This document shows, piece by piece, positions 34,994 to 42,968 of a stretch of 64,000 bases of DNA. The number at the start of each line of letters is the position of its first letter. Within the stretch, counting starts at the first letter, position 1. Below the pieces are notes generated by a model, which made no database searches, had not been told where the DNA came from, and worked only from the letters and a program-made list of their open reading frames with translations. The stretch covers positions 2,166,501 to 2,230,500 of the forward strand of contig NZ_CP109000.1 in NCBI RefSeq assembly GCF_036226605.1, given 5' to 3'. The translations under genes and the position numbers were made by a program. The stretch comes from Streptomyces sp. NBC_00704 (GTDB taxonomy: Bacteria; Actinomycetota; Actinomycetes; Streptomycetales; Streptomycetaceae).

Positions 34994-35806
34994 TCAGCAG
35001 GCCTCGCGCCAGACGCCCAGTGCGTACTTCTTCCGCAGCGAACTCAGCTTCAGGCGGCTGGAGTCGGCGCAGAAGGCGCTCGTGGGCAGTTCGTACTCGA
35101 CGTGGAAGACGGCCTTGCCCGCCTCGACGAACGGCGTCAGGTCCGCGCACTCGTCGTACTGGGCGCACTGTTCGTTCACCGCGAAGTCGAAGTCGCCGAC
35201 GAGGGCGGGGATCTGGCCGAGGTCGTTCTTCAGGCCGACGGCCATGCCGCGCTGATGGGCGAGGCGGGCGACGAGGCGGTTGTAGCGCAGTTGGTCGTCG
35301 GCTCCGAGGGGGAAGCCGGTGGTGTTGCGGTAGCCGTCCATGTTGTCCGGCTCGACGGCGTCGAACCCCTTGTCGCGGCACATGTCGAGGCGGGCCGCGA
35401 GCAGCGGTTCGAGGACGTCCGTCCGGCGGATGTCGAGCCAGCGCTCACCCTTCCAGCCGTTGCCCTCGCCGATCACCGAGGCGGGGAACTTCTTCGCGTC
35501 GGGCCGCCAGTCCTCCCAGGCCCCGGTGGAGAGGTAGCAGACGACCCGGCGGCCGTCGTCGTGCAGGCCGGCCACGGTGGCCGCGTCGTGGTCGAAGCCG
35601 TCGATGTCGTAGACCGGCACGTCGACGGAGGTGTCCAGCGGGCCGCTGAGCTGCCACTGCCAGTCGAGGCCGGGGGCCGGCCGCCACCACGCGCCGCCCC
35701 CGCCGGCCGTGGCGGACGGGCCGGGGCGCGGACCGTCGTCCGGGGCGGCGGAGCAGCCCGCGAGCAGCAGGGCGAGCAGGGGCAGCAGGACGGTCGGGCG
35801 TCTCAC
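34994..35806 (-). CDS. Secreted glycoside hydrolase-like lipoprotein (GH114, endo-alpha-1,4-polygalactosaminidase type)
   Basis: 270 residues from the GTG at 35806, giving a signal peptide with lipobox LAGC. The mature part begins with a Gly/Pro linker and holds the GH114 pattern: WQWQLSGP, DVPVYDIDGFD, RRVVCYLSTGAWEDWR and FDAVEPDNMDGY, where the Glu and Asp are expected catalytic acids. Family members cut galactosaminogalactan-like polymers, a possible biofilm or fungal wall substrate. Single gene. Confidence 0.88.
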   Translation of the reverse strand: MRRPTVLLPLLALLLAGCSAAPDDGPRPGPSATAGGGGAWWRPAPGLDWQWQLSGPLDTSVDVPVYDIDGFDHDAATVAGLHDDGRRVVCYLSTGAWEDWRPDAKKFPASVIGEGNGWKGERWLDIRRTDVLEPLLAARLDMCRDKGFDAVEPDNMDGYRNTTGFPLGADDQLRYNRLVARLAHQRGMAVGLKNDLGQIPALVGDFDFAVNEQCAQYDECADLTPFVEAGKAVFHVEYELPTSAFCADSSRLKLSSLRKKYALGVWREAC

Positions 35807-36209
35807 CGGACGGGCTCCAGGGTCGGCGGCAACGTACCCGGACCATGATCGTCCATGTCCGCGCCGGGCCGTACGGCGGCCGTCGTGGCGGCGGCACGGC
35901 CCCGCTGCCGTGCCCGCACGGCGACGGCGGCCGCCCGAAATGACGGCATGACGACGGTTCACCCCGCTTCACCTGGACCCCGGGGCGGGAAATGGCCACG
36001 ACGCCCCGGCGGGTGGCCACTCGCGTGCATGAGCGAACGCACCCGCACGCGTACGCTCGTTCCGGGTTCGCCCCGCCGGTCCGCCGCGCCGGTGAGACGC
36101 ACCCCGGAGCGACCGCGCCCGCGGCCCGGATCTAGGGTCGGCCCTGGGCCCGGTCGACCCACACCCTCCGGCCACAGCAACAACACATCGGAAGCGAGAT
36201 TTCACCACC
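35807..36209. other. 403-bp divergent intergenic region without a gene
   Basis: Open frames here are shadows with no start signal or family resemblance. It must carry divergent promoters for the lipoprotein and pepA. I see no strong hairpin or paired -35/-10 hexamers. Confidence 0.6.
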
Positions 36210-37751
36210 GTGACTGCTCTCACTCTCAGCACCGCCGCGGCGCCCGGCCTGCGGGCCGACGCGATCGTGATCGGTGTCGCCAAGGGCGCGGCCTCCCCGT
36301 CCGGGAACCTGACCGTCGCCCCGGGCGCCGAAGCCGTCGACACGGCGTTCGACGGCCGGCTCGCCGGCGTTCTGGAGACCCTCGGGGCCTCCGGCTCCGA
36401 GGGCGAGGTGACCAAGCTGCCCGCCCCGGCCGGCTTCAAGGCGCCTCTCGTGCTCGCGGTGGGGCTCGGCTCCGAGCCCGAGAAGGACGCCGCCTACGAC
36501 GCCGAGGTCCTGCGCCGGGCCGCCGGCGCCGCAGCCCGCACCCTCACCGGCGCCAAGAAGGCCGCCTTCGCCCTGCCGGTGACCGACGCCGCCGACCTCG
36601 GCGCGATCGGCGAGGGCGTGGTGCTCGGCGCGTACTCCTTCGACGCCTACAAGCAGACGGCGGCCGCCGACGCCAAGGCCAAGAACGACAAGGCGCCCCT
36701 CGCCGAGGCCGTCCTCCTCGGCGGCAAGCCGCGCGACGCCGCCCACAAGGCCGCGCTCGCCCGCGCCGCCGCCGTGGGCGAGGAGCTCAACCGCGCCCGC
36801 GACCTGATCAACATGCCGCCGAACGACCTCGACCCCCAGGCGTTCGCCGCTCTCGCCCAGACGGCGGCCAAGGAGCACGGCATCAAGATCCAGATCCTCG
36901 ACGAGAAGGCTCTCGTCAAGGGCGGCTACGGCGGCATCCTCGGCGTCGGCGCCGGCTCCGCCTCGGCCCCGCGCCTGGTGAAGCTGTCGTACACCTCCTC
37001 CAAGGCGAAGAAGCACCTCGCCTTCGTCGGCAAGGGCATCACCTACGACTCGGGCGGTATCTCGCTGAAGCCCGCCGGGCACAACGAGACGATGAAGTGC
37101 GACATGAGCGGCGCGGCGGCGGTCTTCGCCGCGGTCGTCGCCGCCGCGCGGCTCGGCCTGGAGGTGAACGTCACCGGATGGCTGGCGCTCGCCGAGAACA
37201 TGCCGTCCGGCTCCGCCACCCGCCCCGGCGACGTGCTGCGCATGTACAGCGGCAAGACCGTCGAGGTCCTCAACACCGACGCCGAGGGCCGGCTGGTCCT
37301 CGCGGACGCGCTGTGGGCGGCCTCCGCGGAGAAGCCGGACGCGATCGTCGACGTCGCCACCCTGACCGGCGCGATGATGCTGGCGCTCGGCAGCCGCACC
37401 TTCGGGATCATGGCCAACGACGACGCGTTCCGCACGGCGGTGCACGAGGCCGCCGAGGAGGTCGGCGAGCCGGCGTGGCCGATGCCGCTGCCCGAGCACC
37501 TGCGCAAGGGCATGGACTCCACGGTCGCCGACATCGCGAACATGGGCGAGCGGATGGGCGGCGGGCTGGTGGCCGGCCTCTTCCTGCGCGAGTTCGTGGG
37601 CGAGGGCATCACCTGGGCGCACCTGGACATCGCCGGGCCCGCGTTCAACGAGGGCGCCCCGTTCGGGTACACGCCGAAGGGCGGCACGGGCACCGCGGTG
37701 CGGACGTTGGTGCGGCTGGCCGAGCTGACCGCCGCCGGCGACCTGGGCTAG
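36210..37751 (+). CDS. pepA: Leucyl aminopeptidase (M17)
   Basis: 513 residues from a GTG. The M17 metal-binding residues sit in GKGITYDSGGISLKP, MKCDMSGAAAV and the signature NTDAEGRLVLADAL. An N-terminal domain of about 170 residues precedes the catalytic domain, as in PepA. It is a cytosolic hexameric dizinc peptidase cleaving N-terminal residues; some members also bind DNA. The same gene precedes E2 in mycobacteria. Only a weak GAGA precedes the start. Confidence 0.97.
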   Translation: MTALTLSTAAAPGLRADAIVIGVAKGAASPSGNLTVAPGAEAVDTAFDGRLAGVLETLGASGSEGEVTKLPAPAGFKAPLVLAVGLGSEPEKDAAYDAEVLRRAAGAAARTLTGAKKAAFALPVTDAADLGAIGEGVVLGAYSFDAYKQTAAADAKAKNDKAPLAEAVLLGGKPRDAAHKAALARAAAVGEELNRARDLINMPPNDLDPQAFAALAQTAAKEHGIKIQILDEKALVKGGYGGILGVGAGSASAPRLVKLSYTSSKAKKHLAFVGKGITYDSGGISLKPAGHNETMKCDMSGAAAVFAAVVAAARLGLEVNVTGWLALAENMPSGSATRPGDVLRMYSGKTVEVLNTDAEGRLVLADALWAASAEKPDAIVDVATLTGAMMLALGSRTFGIMANDDAFRTAVHEAAEEVGEPAWPMPLPEHLRKGMDSTVADIANMGERMGGGLVAGLFLREFVGEGITWAHLDIAGPAFNEGAPFGYTPKGGTGTAVRTLVRLAELTAAGDLG

Positions 37752-37829
37752 TTCCTCCGGGGAGGGGAGCTGTGCGGCTGATCACTCGACCGCGTCCGTC
37801 GTACCGGCGGGCGCGGGCCGTACGTGGCC

Positions 37830-37853
37830 GGTCGCGCGGTTCCCCGCGCCCCT
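37830..37853. repeat. Dispersed Streptomyces intergenic repeat, GTTCCCCGCGCCCCT type
   Basis: GGTCGCGCGGTTCCCCGCGC followed by CCCT matches a short sequence found in many copies between Streptomyces genes, often near gene ends. Here it follows pepA. Role unknown; it can fold only weakly. Confidence 0.6.
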
Positions 37854-37880
37854 GAGCACCCTCCTCACCTCTGTCGCAAG

Positions 37881-37909
37881 GGGGCGTGGGGTGCTCACAC
37901 CCCGGCCCC
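37881..37909 (+). terminator. Probable hairpin terminator after pepA
   Basis: GGGGCGTGGGGTG-CTCA-CACCCCGGCCCC folds into a stem of two GC blocks with a small internal mismatch. It lies about 130 bp past pepA and before lpdA, where no gene is seen in the 302-bp gap. Confidence 0.5.
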
Positions 37910-38053
37910 GTGTCTCGTCGTGCTCCGACAAGTGCGAGGATGGGGCTCGGCAGGACAGGGCCCCCACCACAGGGCCGAGACTTCAGCGGCCGGACACCAG
38001 CCGCCGACCGGTCACTGGAGACCGGCGTGGCGCACATGCATGGAGGACGTGAC

Positions 38054-39442
38054 GTGGCGAACGACGCCAGCACCGTTTTCGACCTAGTGATCCTCGGCGG
38101 TGGCAGCGGTGGGTACGCCGCGGCCCTGCGCGGGGCGCAGCTGGGACTGGACGTCGCCCTGATCGAGAAGGACAAGGTCGGCGGCACCTGCCTGCACCGG
38201 GGCTGCATCCCCACCAAGGCCCTGCTGCACGCGGGCGAGATCGCCGACCAGGCCCGCGAGAGCGAGCAGTTCGGCGTCAAGGCCACCTTCGAGGGCATCG
38301 ACGTCCCCGCCGTCCACAAGTACAAGGACGGCGTCGTCTCCGGCCTGTACAAGGGCCTCCAGGGACTCATCGCCTCCCGCAAGGTGACCTACATCGAGGG
38401 TGAGGGCCGCCTGTCCTCCCCGACCTCCGTCGACGTGAACGGGCAGCGCGTCCAGGGCCGCCACGTGCTCCTGGCGACCGGCTCCGTGCCGAAGTCGCTG
38501 CCGGGCCTGGAGATCGACGGCGACCGGATCATCTCCTCGGACCACGCCCTCGTCCTGGACCGCGTGCCGAAGTCCGCGATCATCCTGGGCGGCGGCGTCA
38601 TCGGCGTCGAGTTCGCCTCGGCGTGGAAGTCGTTCGGCGCCGACGTGACGGTCGTCGAGGGCCTCAAGCACCTCGTCCCGGTCGAGGACGAGAACTCCTC
38701 CAAGCTCCTCGAGCGCGCGTTCCGCAAGCGCGGCATCAAGTTCAACCTGGGCACCTTCTTCTCCAAGGCCGAGTACACCGCCGACGGCGTCAAGGTCACG
38801 CTGGCCGACGGCAAGGTGTTCGAGGCCGAGGTCCTGCTGGTCGCGGTGGGCCGCGGGCCCGTCTCCGCCGGTCTGGGCTACGAGGAGCAGGGCGTCGCGA
38901 TGGACCGCGGCTACGTCCTGGTCGACGAGTACATGCGCACCAACGTCCCGACGATCTCCGCCGTCGGCGACCTGGTGCCGACGCTCCAGCTCGCGCACGT
39001 CGGCTTCGCCGAGGGCATGCTGGTGGCGGAGCGCCTGGCCGGCCTGAAGACCGTTCCGATCGACTACGACGGCGTCCCCCGGGTGACGTACTGCCACCCC
39101 GAGGTCGCCTCCGTGGGCATCACCGAGGCCAAGGCCAAGGAGATCTACGGCGCGGACAAGGTCGTCGCTCTGAAGTACAACCTGGCGGGCAACGGCAAGA
39201 GCAAGATCCTCAACACCTCGGGCGAGATCAAGCTCGTCCAGGTGAAGGACGGCGCGGTGGTCGGCGTCCACATGGTCGGCGACCGCATGGGCGAGCAGGT
39301 CGGCGAAGCCCAGCTGATCTACAACTGGGAGGCGCTGCCGGCCGAGGTCGCGCAGCTCGTCCACGCCCACCCGACGCAGAACGAGGCGCTCGGCGAGGCC
39401 CACCTGGCCCTGGCGGGCAAGCCGCTGCACTCGCACGACTGA
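38054..39442 (+). CDS. lpdA: Dihydrolipoamide dehydrogenase (E3)
   Basis: 462 residues from the GTG at 38054 with GGAGG upstream. The FAD-binding ILGGGSGGYAAALRGAQLG, redox-active disulfide GGTCLHRGCIPTKALL, NAD-binding LGGGVIGVEFASAW, and C-terminal HAHPTQNEALGEAHLAL with the catalytic His are intact. E3 reoxidises dihydrolipoyl groups of the 2-oxoacid dehydrogenase complexes. The E2 gene follows after 66 bp, so they are probably one operon. Confidence 0.98.
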   Translation: MANDASTVFDLVILGGGSGGYAAALRGAQLGLDVALIEKDKVGGTCLHRGCIPTKALLHAGEIADQARESEQFGVKATFEGIDVPAVHKYKDGVVSGLYKGLQGLIASRKVTYIEGEGRLSSPTSVDVNGQRVQGRHVLLATGSVPKSLPGLEIDGDRIISSDHALVLDRVPKSAIILGGGVIGVEFASAWKSFGADVTVVEGLKHLVPVEDENSSKLLERAFRKRGIKFNLGTFFSKAEYTADGVKVTLADGKVFEAEVLLVAVGRGPVSAGLGYEEQGVAMDRGYVLVDEYMRTNVPTISAVGDLVPTLQLAHVGFAEGMLVAERLAGLKTVPIDYDGVPRVTYCHPEVASVGITEAKAKEIYGADKVVALKYNLAGNGKSKILNTSGEIKLVQVKDGAVVGVHMVGDRMGEQVGEAQLIYNWEALPAEVAQLVHAHPTQNEALGEAHLALAGKPLHSHD

Positions 39443-39508
39443 CCCTCGGTCGAGACACGTCGAAGCGACGACCCAGACTTCCGCAACTCGTAAGGAGCAA
39501 CCGAAACC

Positions 39509-41281
39509 ATGGCGGTTTCCGTAACCCTTCCGGCGCTCGGCGAGAGCGTCACCGAGGGCACCGTCACCCGCTGGCTGAAGGCCGAGGGTGAGCGCGTCGA
39601 GGCCGACGAGCCCCTGCTCGAGGTGTCGACCGACAAGGTCGACACCGAGATCCCCTCCCCCGCCTCCGGCGTCCTGGCCTCCATCAAGGTCGCCGAGGAC
39701 GAGACCGTCGAGGTCGGCGCCGAGCTGGCCGTGATCGACGACGGCACCGGCGCCCCGGCCGCCGCCCCGGCTCCGGCCGCCGAGGAGGTCGCTCCGCCGG
39801 CCCCCGAGCCGGCCCCGGCCGCCCAGCCCTCCACCGAGCAGGAGGCCCCGGCCCCGGCTCCCACCCCCGAGGCCGCCGCCGGCGGCGGCTCCGCCGAGGG
39901 CACGGACGTCGTCCTGCCCGCGCTCGGCGAGTCCGTCACCGAGGGCACCGTCACCCGCTGGCTGAAGTCGGTCGGCGACTCGGTCGAGGCCGACGAGCCG
40001 CTGCTCGAGGTCTCCACCGACAAGGTCGACACCGAGATCCCGGCGCCCGCCTCCGGTGTACTGCTGGAGATCACCGTCGCCGAGGACGAGACCGCCGAGG
40101 TCGGCGCCAAGCTGGCCGTCATCGGCGCCCCGGGCGCGGCTCCGGCCGCCGCCCCGGCCCCCGCCGCCGAGGCTCCCGCCCCGGCCGCTCCGGCTCCGAC
40201 TCCGGCCGCTCCGGCACCCACCCCGGCTCCGGCCGCTCCGGCGCCTACCCCGGCCCCGGCTCCGGCCGCGCAGGCTCCCGCGCCCGCCGCTCCGGCTCCG
40301 GTCACCCCGGCTCCCGCCGCCGCCCCGGCTCCGGCCGCACAGGCGAGCGACGAGGGCGCGTACGTGACCCCGCTGGTGCGCAAGCTCGCCGCGGAGAACG
40401 GCGTCGACCTGGGCTCCGTCAAGGGCACCGGCGTCGGCGGCCGCATCCGCAAGCAGGACGTGCTCGCCGCCGCGGAGGCCGCCAAGGCCGCCGCCTCCGC
40501 CCCGGCCCCGGCCGCGGCGCCGGCCGCCGCGAAGAAGGCCCCCGCGCTGGAGGCCTCCCCGCTGCGCGGCCAGACCGTGAAGATGCCCCGCATCCGCAAG
40601 GTCATCGGCGACAACATGGTCAAGGCGCTGCACGAGCAGGCGCAGCTGTCCTCGGTCGTCGAGGTCGACATCACCCGCCTGATGAAGCTCCGCGCGCAGG
40701 CGAAGGACTCCTTCGCCGCCCGTGAGGGCGTCAAGCTGTCCCCGATGCCGTTCTTCGTGAAGGCGGCGGCCCAGGCGCTGAAGGCCCACCCGGCCGTCAA
40801 CGCCCGGATCAACGTGGACGAGGGCACGATCACCTACTTCGACACCGAGAGCATCGGTATCGCGGTGGACTCGGAGAAGGGCCTGATGACCCCGGTCATC
40901 AAGCACGCGGGCGACCTGAACATCGCCGGCATCGCGAAGGCCACGGCCGACCTGGCCGGCAAGGTCCGCGCGAACAAGATCACCCCGGACGAGCTGTCCG
41001 GCGCGACCTTTACCATCAGCAACACCGGCTCGCGCGGCGCGCTGTTCGACACGATCATCGTGCCGCCGAACCAGGTCGCGATCCTCGGCATCGGCGCGAC
41101 GGTCAAGCGTCCCGCCGTCATCGAGACGGAGGAGGGCACGGTCATCGGCGTCCGCGACATGACGTACCTGACCCTGTCCTACGACCACCGTCTGGTGGAC
41201 GGCGCCGACGCGGCCCGCTACCTGACCGCGGTCAAGGCGATCCTGGAGGCCGGCGAGTTCGAGGTCGAGCTCGGCCTCTGA
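39509..41281 (+). CDS. sucB: Dihydrolipoamide acyltransferase (E2), two lipoyl domains
   Basis: 590 residues; TAAGGAG stands before the ATG. Two near-identical lipoyl domains carry the lipoylated lysines K43 and K173 in [10 protein letters not shown]. Long Ala/Pro linkers separate them from the E1/E3-binding domain ([15 protein letters not shown]) and the acyltransferase core ending in [17 protein letters not shown], with the catalytic His. In actinobacteria one E2 is shared by pyruvate and 2-oxoglutarate dehydrogenases, so sucB and dlaT are both used as names. lipB and lipA, which lipoylate it, are 14 kb away. Confidence 0.97.
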   Translation: MAVSVTLPALGESVTEGTVTRWLKAEGERVEADEPLLEVSTDKVDTEIPSPASGVLASIKVAEDETVEVGAELAVIDDGTGAPAAAPAPAAEEVAPPAPEPAPAAQPSTEQEAPAPAPTPEAAAGGGSAEGTDVVLPALGESVTEGTVTRWLKSVGDSVEADEPLLEVSTDKVDTEIPAPASGVLLEITVAEDETAEVGAKLAVIGAPGAAPAAAPAPAAEAPAPAAPAPTPAAPAPTPAPAAPAPTPAPAPAAQAPAPAAPAPVTPAPAAAPAPAAQASDEGAYVTPLVRKLAAENGVDLGSVKGTGVGGRIRKQDVLAAAEAAKAAASAPAPAAAPAAAKKAPALEASPLRGQTVKMPRIRKVIGDNMVKALHEQAQLSSVVEVDITRLMKLRAQAKDSFAAREGVKLSPMPFFVKAAAQALKAHPAVNARINVDEGTITYFDTESIGIAVDSEKGLMTPVIKHAGDLNIAGIAKATADLAGKVRANKITPDELSGATFTISNTGSRGALFDTIIVPPNQVAILGIGATVKRPAVIETEEGTVIGVRDMTYLTLSYDHRLVDGADAARYLTAVKAILEAGEFEVELGL

Positions 41282-41298
41282 CCCGTCGGTCCAGCAGC

Positions 41299-41340
41299 AC
41301 AGAGCGCCCCCGCCCGGTCCTCCGGGCGGGGGCGCTCTGT
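41299..41340 (+). terminator. Strong terminator after E2
   Basis: ACAGAGCGCCCCCGCCCGG and CCGGGCGGGGGCGCTCTGT form a 19-bp perfect stem with a 4-nt loop, followed by TTCTC. It ends the lpdA-sucB transcript. Confidence 0.95.
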
Positions 41341-41420
41341 TTCTCCCGGCTCCGACGAAACCTCCCAGGAAGCCGGCTGTGCCACTACTTCTGACGTCAC
41401 GAGTGCGCCCCGACACGGCG

Positions 41421-41639
41421 ATGAGCGTCCGCCTGACCTCGCCCATCGAGGCGTCCGTCGTCGCCGTCGACCTGCTCCGGCTCAGCGCATCCCGCTTCGG
41501 CACCGGCACCCCGCACGGCAACATCGGCCTTCGGCAGCCGGCCCTCGTCGACGACGCGCTGCGCGCGGTGCTCACCTCTGAGCCGGGCCGGGGCCGACGC
41601 CGCCCGCAGCGCCGGGAGGCCCCGTCCCCGCTCGTGTAA
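41421..41639 (+). CDS. Possible small protein
   Basis: 72 residues from the ATG at 41421, or 86 from an upstream GTG at 41379. It starts MSVRLTSPIEASVVAVDLLRL and ends in a basic low-complexity tail. No clear ribosome-binding site; the gap between the E2 terminator and gntR would otherwise be empty. May not be a gene. Confidence 0.3.
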   Translation: MSVRLTSPIEASVVAVDLLRLSASRFGTGTPHGNIGLRQPALVDDALRAVLTSEPGRGRRRPQRREAPSPLV

Positions 41640-41701
41640 GTCTCGTCTCACCTGCGTAAAAGCACCCCCGCGTGCCCTTCTGGAAAGCGCTCACGGCCGT
41701 A

Positions 41702-41716
41702 TTGTCTAAACGTCAA
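41702..41716. promoter_or_regulatory. Putative operator at the gntR promoter
   Basis: TTGTC-TAAAC-GTCAA is a near-perfect inverted repeat with TNG and CAA ends as in FadR/FCD operators. It overlaps TATTGT, a possible -10, 44 bp before the regulator start. Autoregulation is likely but inferred. Confidence 0.45.
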
Positions 41717-41759
41717 ACGCCCCCGGGGGCCCGTGCGGCCTCTCCTCAAAGGAGCTCTC

Positions 41760-42383
41760 ATGACCGCGCCCGTCGTCCACTCGCTGCGCGAACAGATCCG
41801 CGAGCACATCGTGGAAGGGATCGTCAGCGGGCGCTGGCAGCCGGGCGAGCGGATCGTCGAGCGGCGGATCGCCACCGAGCTGGAGGTCAGCCAGACGCCG
41901 GTGCGCGAGGCGCTGCGCGAGCTGGAGTCGCTGCGGCTGATCGAGTCCGCGCCCAACAAGGGCGTCCGGGTGCGCAACCTGACGGCGGCCGACCTGGAGG
42001 AGAGCTATCCGGTGCGGGCGGGCCTGGAGGCGATCGCCGCGGAGCTGGCGGCCCGGAAGCTGGCCGAGGACTGCTCGGTGCTCGAACCCCACGTCGCCGC
42101 CCTCTACGAGGCCGACCGCGCCTCCGACGGCACCGCCCAGGTGCGGCACACCGTCGGCTTCCACCGGGAGCTGGTGCGGGCCGCCGGGAACTCGGTGCTG
42201 CTGCACACCTGGGAGGGCCTCGGCATCGAGGTGTTCACGGCGCTGTCCATCCGCTGGCTCGGGACCGTCCAGCAGTCGTACGCCGAGGAGCACGAGGAAC
42301 TGGTGCAGGCGTTCCGGCGGCGTGACCCGCGGATCGCGGAGCTGGTGAAGGCGCACGTCCTGGGCTGCGCGCCCCGCCCCTGA
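41760..42383 (+). CDS. GntR-family transcriptional regulator, FCD (FadR) subfamily
   Basis: 207 residues; AAAGGAG precedes the ATG. Winged helix N-terminus with GERIVERRIATELEVSQTPVREALREL, and an all-helical FCD effector domain with conserved His residues (HTVGFHRELV) that usually hold a metal and a carboxylate ligand. It lies between the lpdA-sucB operon and aceE, so control of pyruvate dehydrogenase, as by PdhR, is a good guess. Not demonstrated. Confidence 0.92.
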   Translation: MTAPVVHSLREQIREHIVEGIVSGRWQPGERIVERRIATELEVSQTPVREALRELESLRLIESAPNKGVRVRNLTAADLEESYPVRAGLEAIAAELAARKLAEDCSVLEPHVAALYEADRASDGTAQVRHTVGFHRELVRAAGNSVLLHTWEGLGIEVFTALSIRWLGTVQQSYAEEHEELVQAFRRRDPRIAELVKAHVLGCAPRP

Positions 42384-42399
42384 CGCAGCCGGAGCCGGA

Positions 42400-42510
42400 A
42401 GCCGGTCCGGCCCGCACCGGCCCGCACCGGCCTGCACCGCACCGCACCGCACCGCACCACACCGGAACAGTCCGGACCGGAACAGACTGGCCCGGACCGG
42501 GACAGACCGG
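42400..42510. repeat. Low-complexity GCACC / CCGGAACAG tract
   Basis: Runs of CGCACCG-type units (about 42410-42463) pass into repeats of GGACCGG(A)ACAG up to about 42510. No gene is visible. The tract occupies the middle of the 585-bp gap before aceE. Confidence 0.7.
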
Positions 42511-42806
42511 AACAGACGCAGGCCACAGGCGCGGGAACAGGCCCGTGGCACTCCCCCGAGCCAGGCCGCCCCTGACCGACCGGAACCGGCCACGACCCAC
42601 CGGAACCGGCCATGACGGGCCCCGTGCCGGTCGCGGCCGCACGCAGGGCGCACCGGGCTCGGCCGGGACGGCGGAGCGGGGCCGAAACAGCCGAGCAGAC
42701 CGACGCTCACCTGCGAAAACAAGGCGAATTCGCGGCACGGGGTGCCTGACCGAAAGGCACCGCGTGCCTACTTTCTCGCAATCGAGAGTTTTTTCCCATC
42801 AACCCT

Positions 42807-42836
42807 TTGATCGATCATCGATCAGGGAGTTACAGT
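42807..42836 (+). promoter_or_regulatory. aceE promoter with perfect 17-bp palindromic operator
   Basis: TGATCGAT-C-ATCGATCA (42808-42824) is a perfect inverted repeat with 8-bp arms. It covers TTGATC (42807-42812), which with TACAGT 18 bp later (42831-42836) makes a plausible promoter. A protein bound here would block polymerase. The transcript leader would be about 125 nt. Confidence 0.7.
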
Positions 42837-42968
42837 CACCGACGGGCCGCGCCGCGGAGTCGTACAACGACGCCGTGGCAGACCCTCATGCCCTGTCCTG
42901 CCAAAGACCAAGGGCACCCCGAACCCCTACCGATGAGGGAACCCCCTTCGACTGAGGAAGGCGGCGAC

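Noticed and set aside
38084..41575. 1163-codon open frame antisense to lpdA and sucB
   Set aside because: High GC leaves antisense frames open; the plus strand has clear enzyme motifs and the minus frame is low-complexity with no family features.
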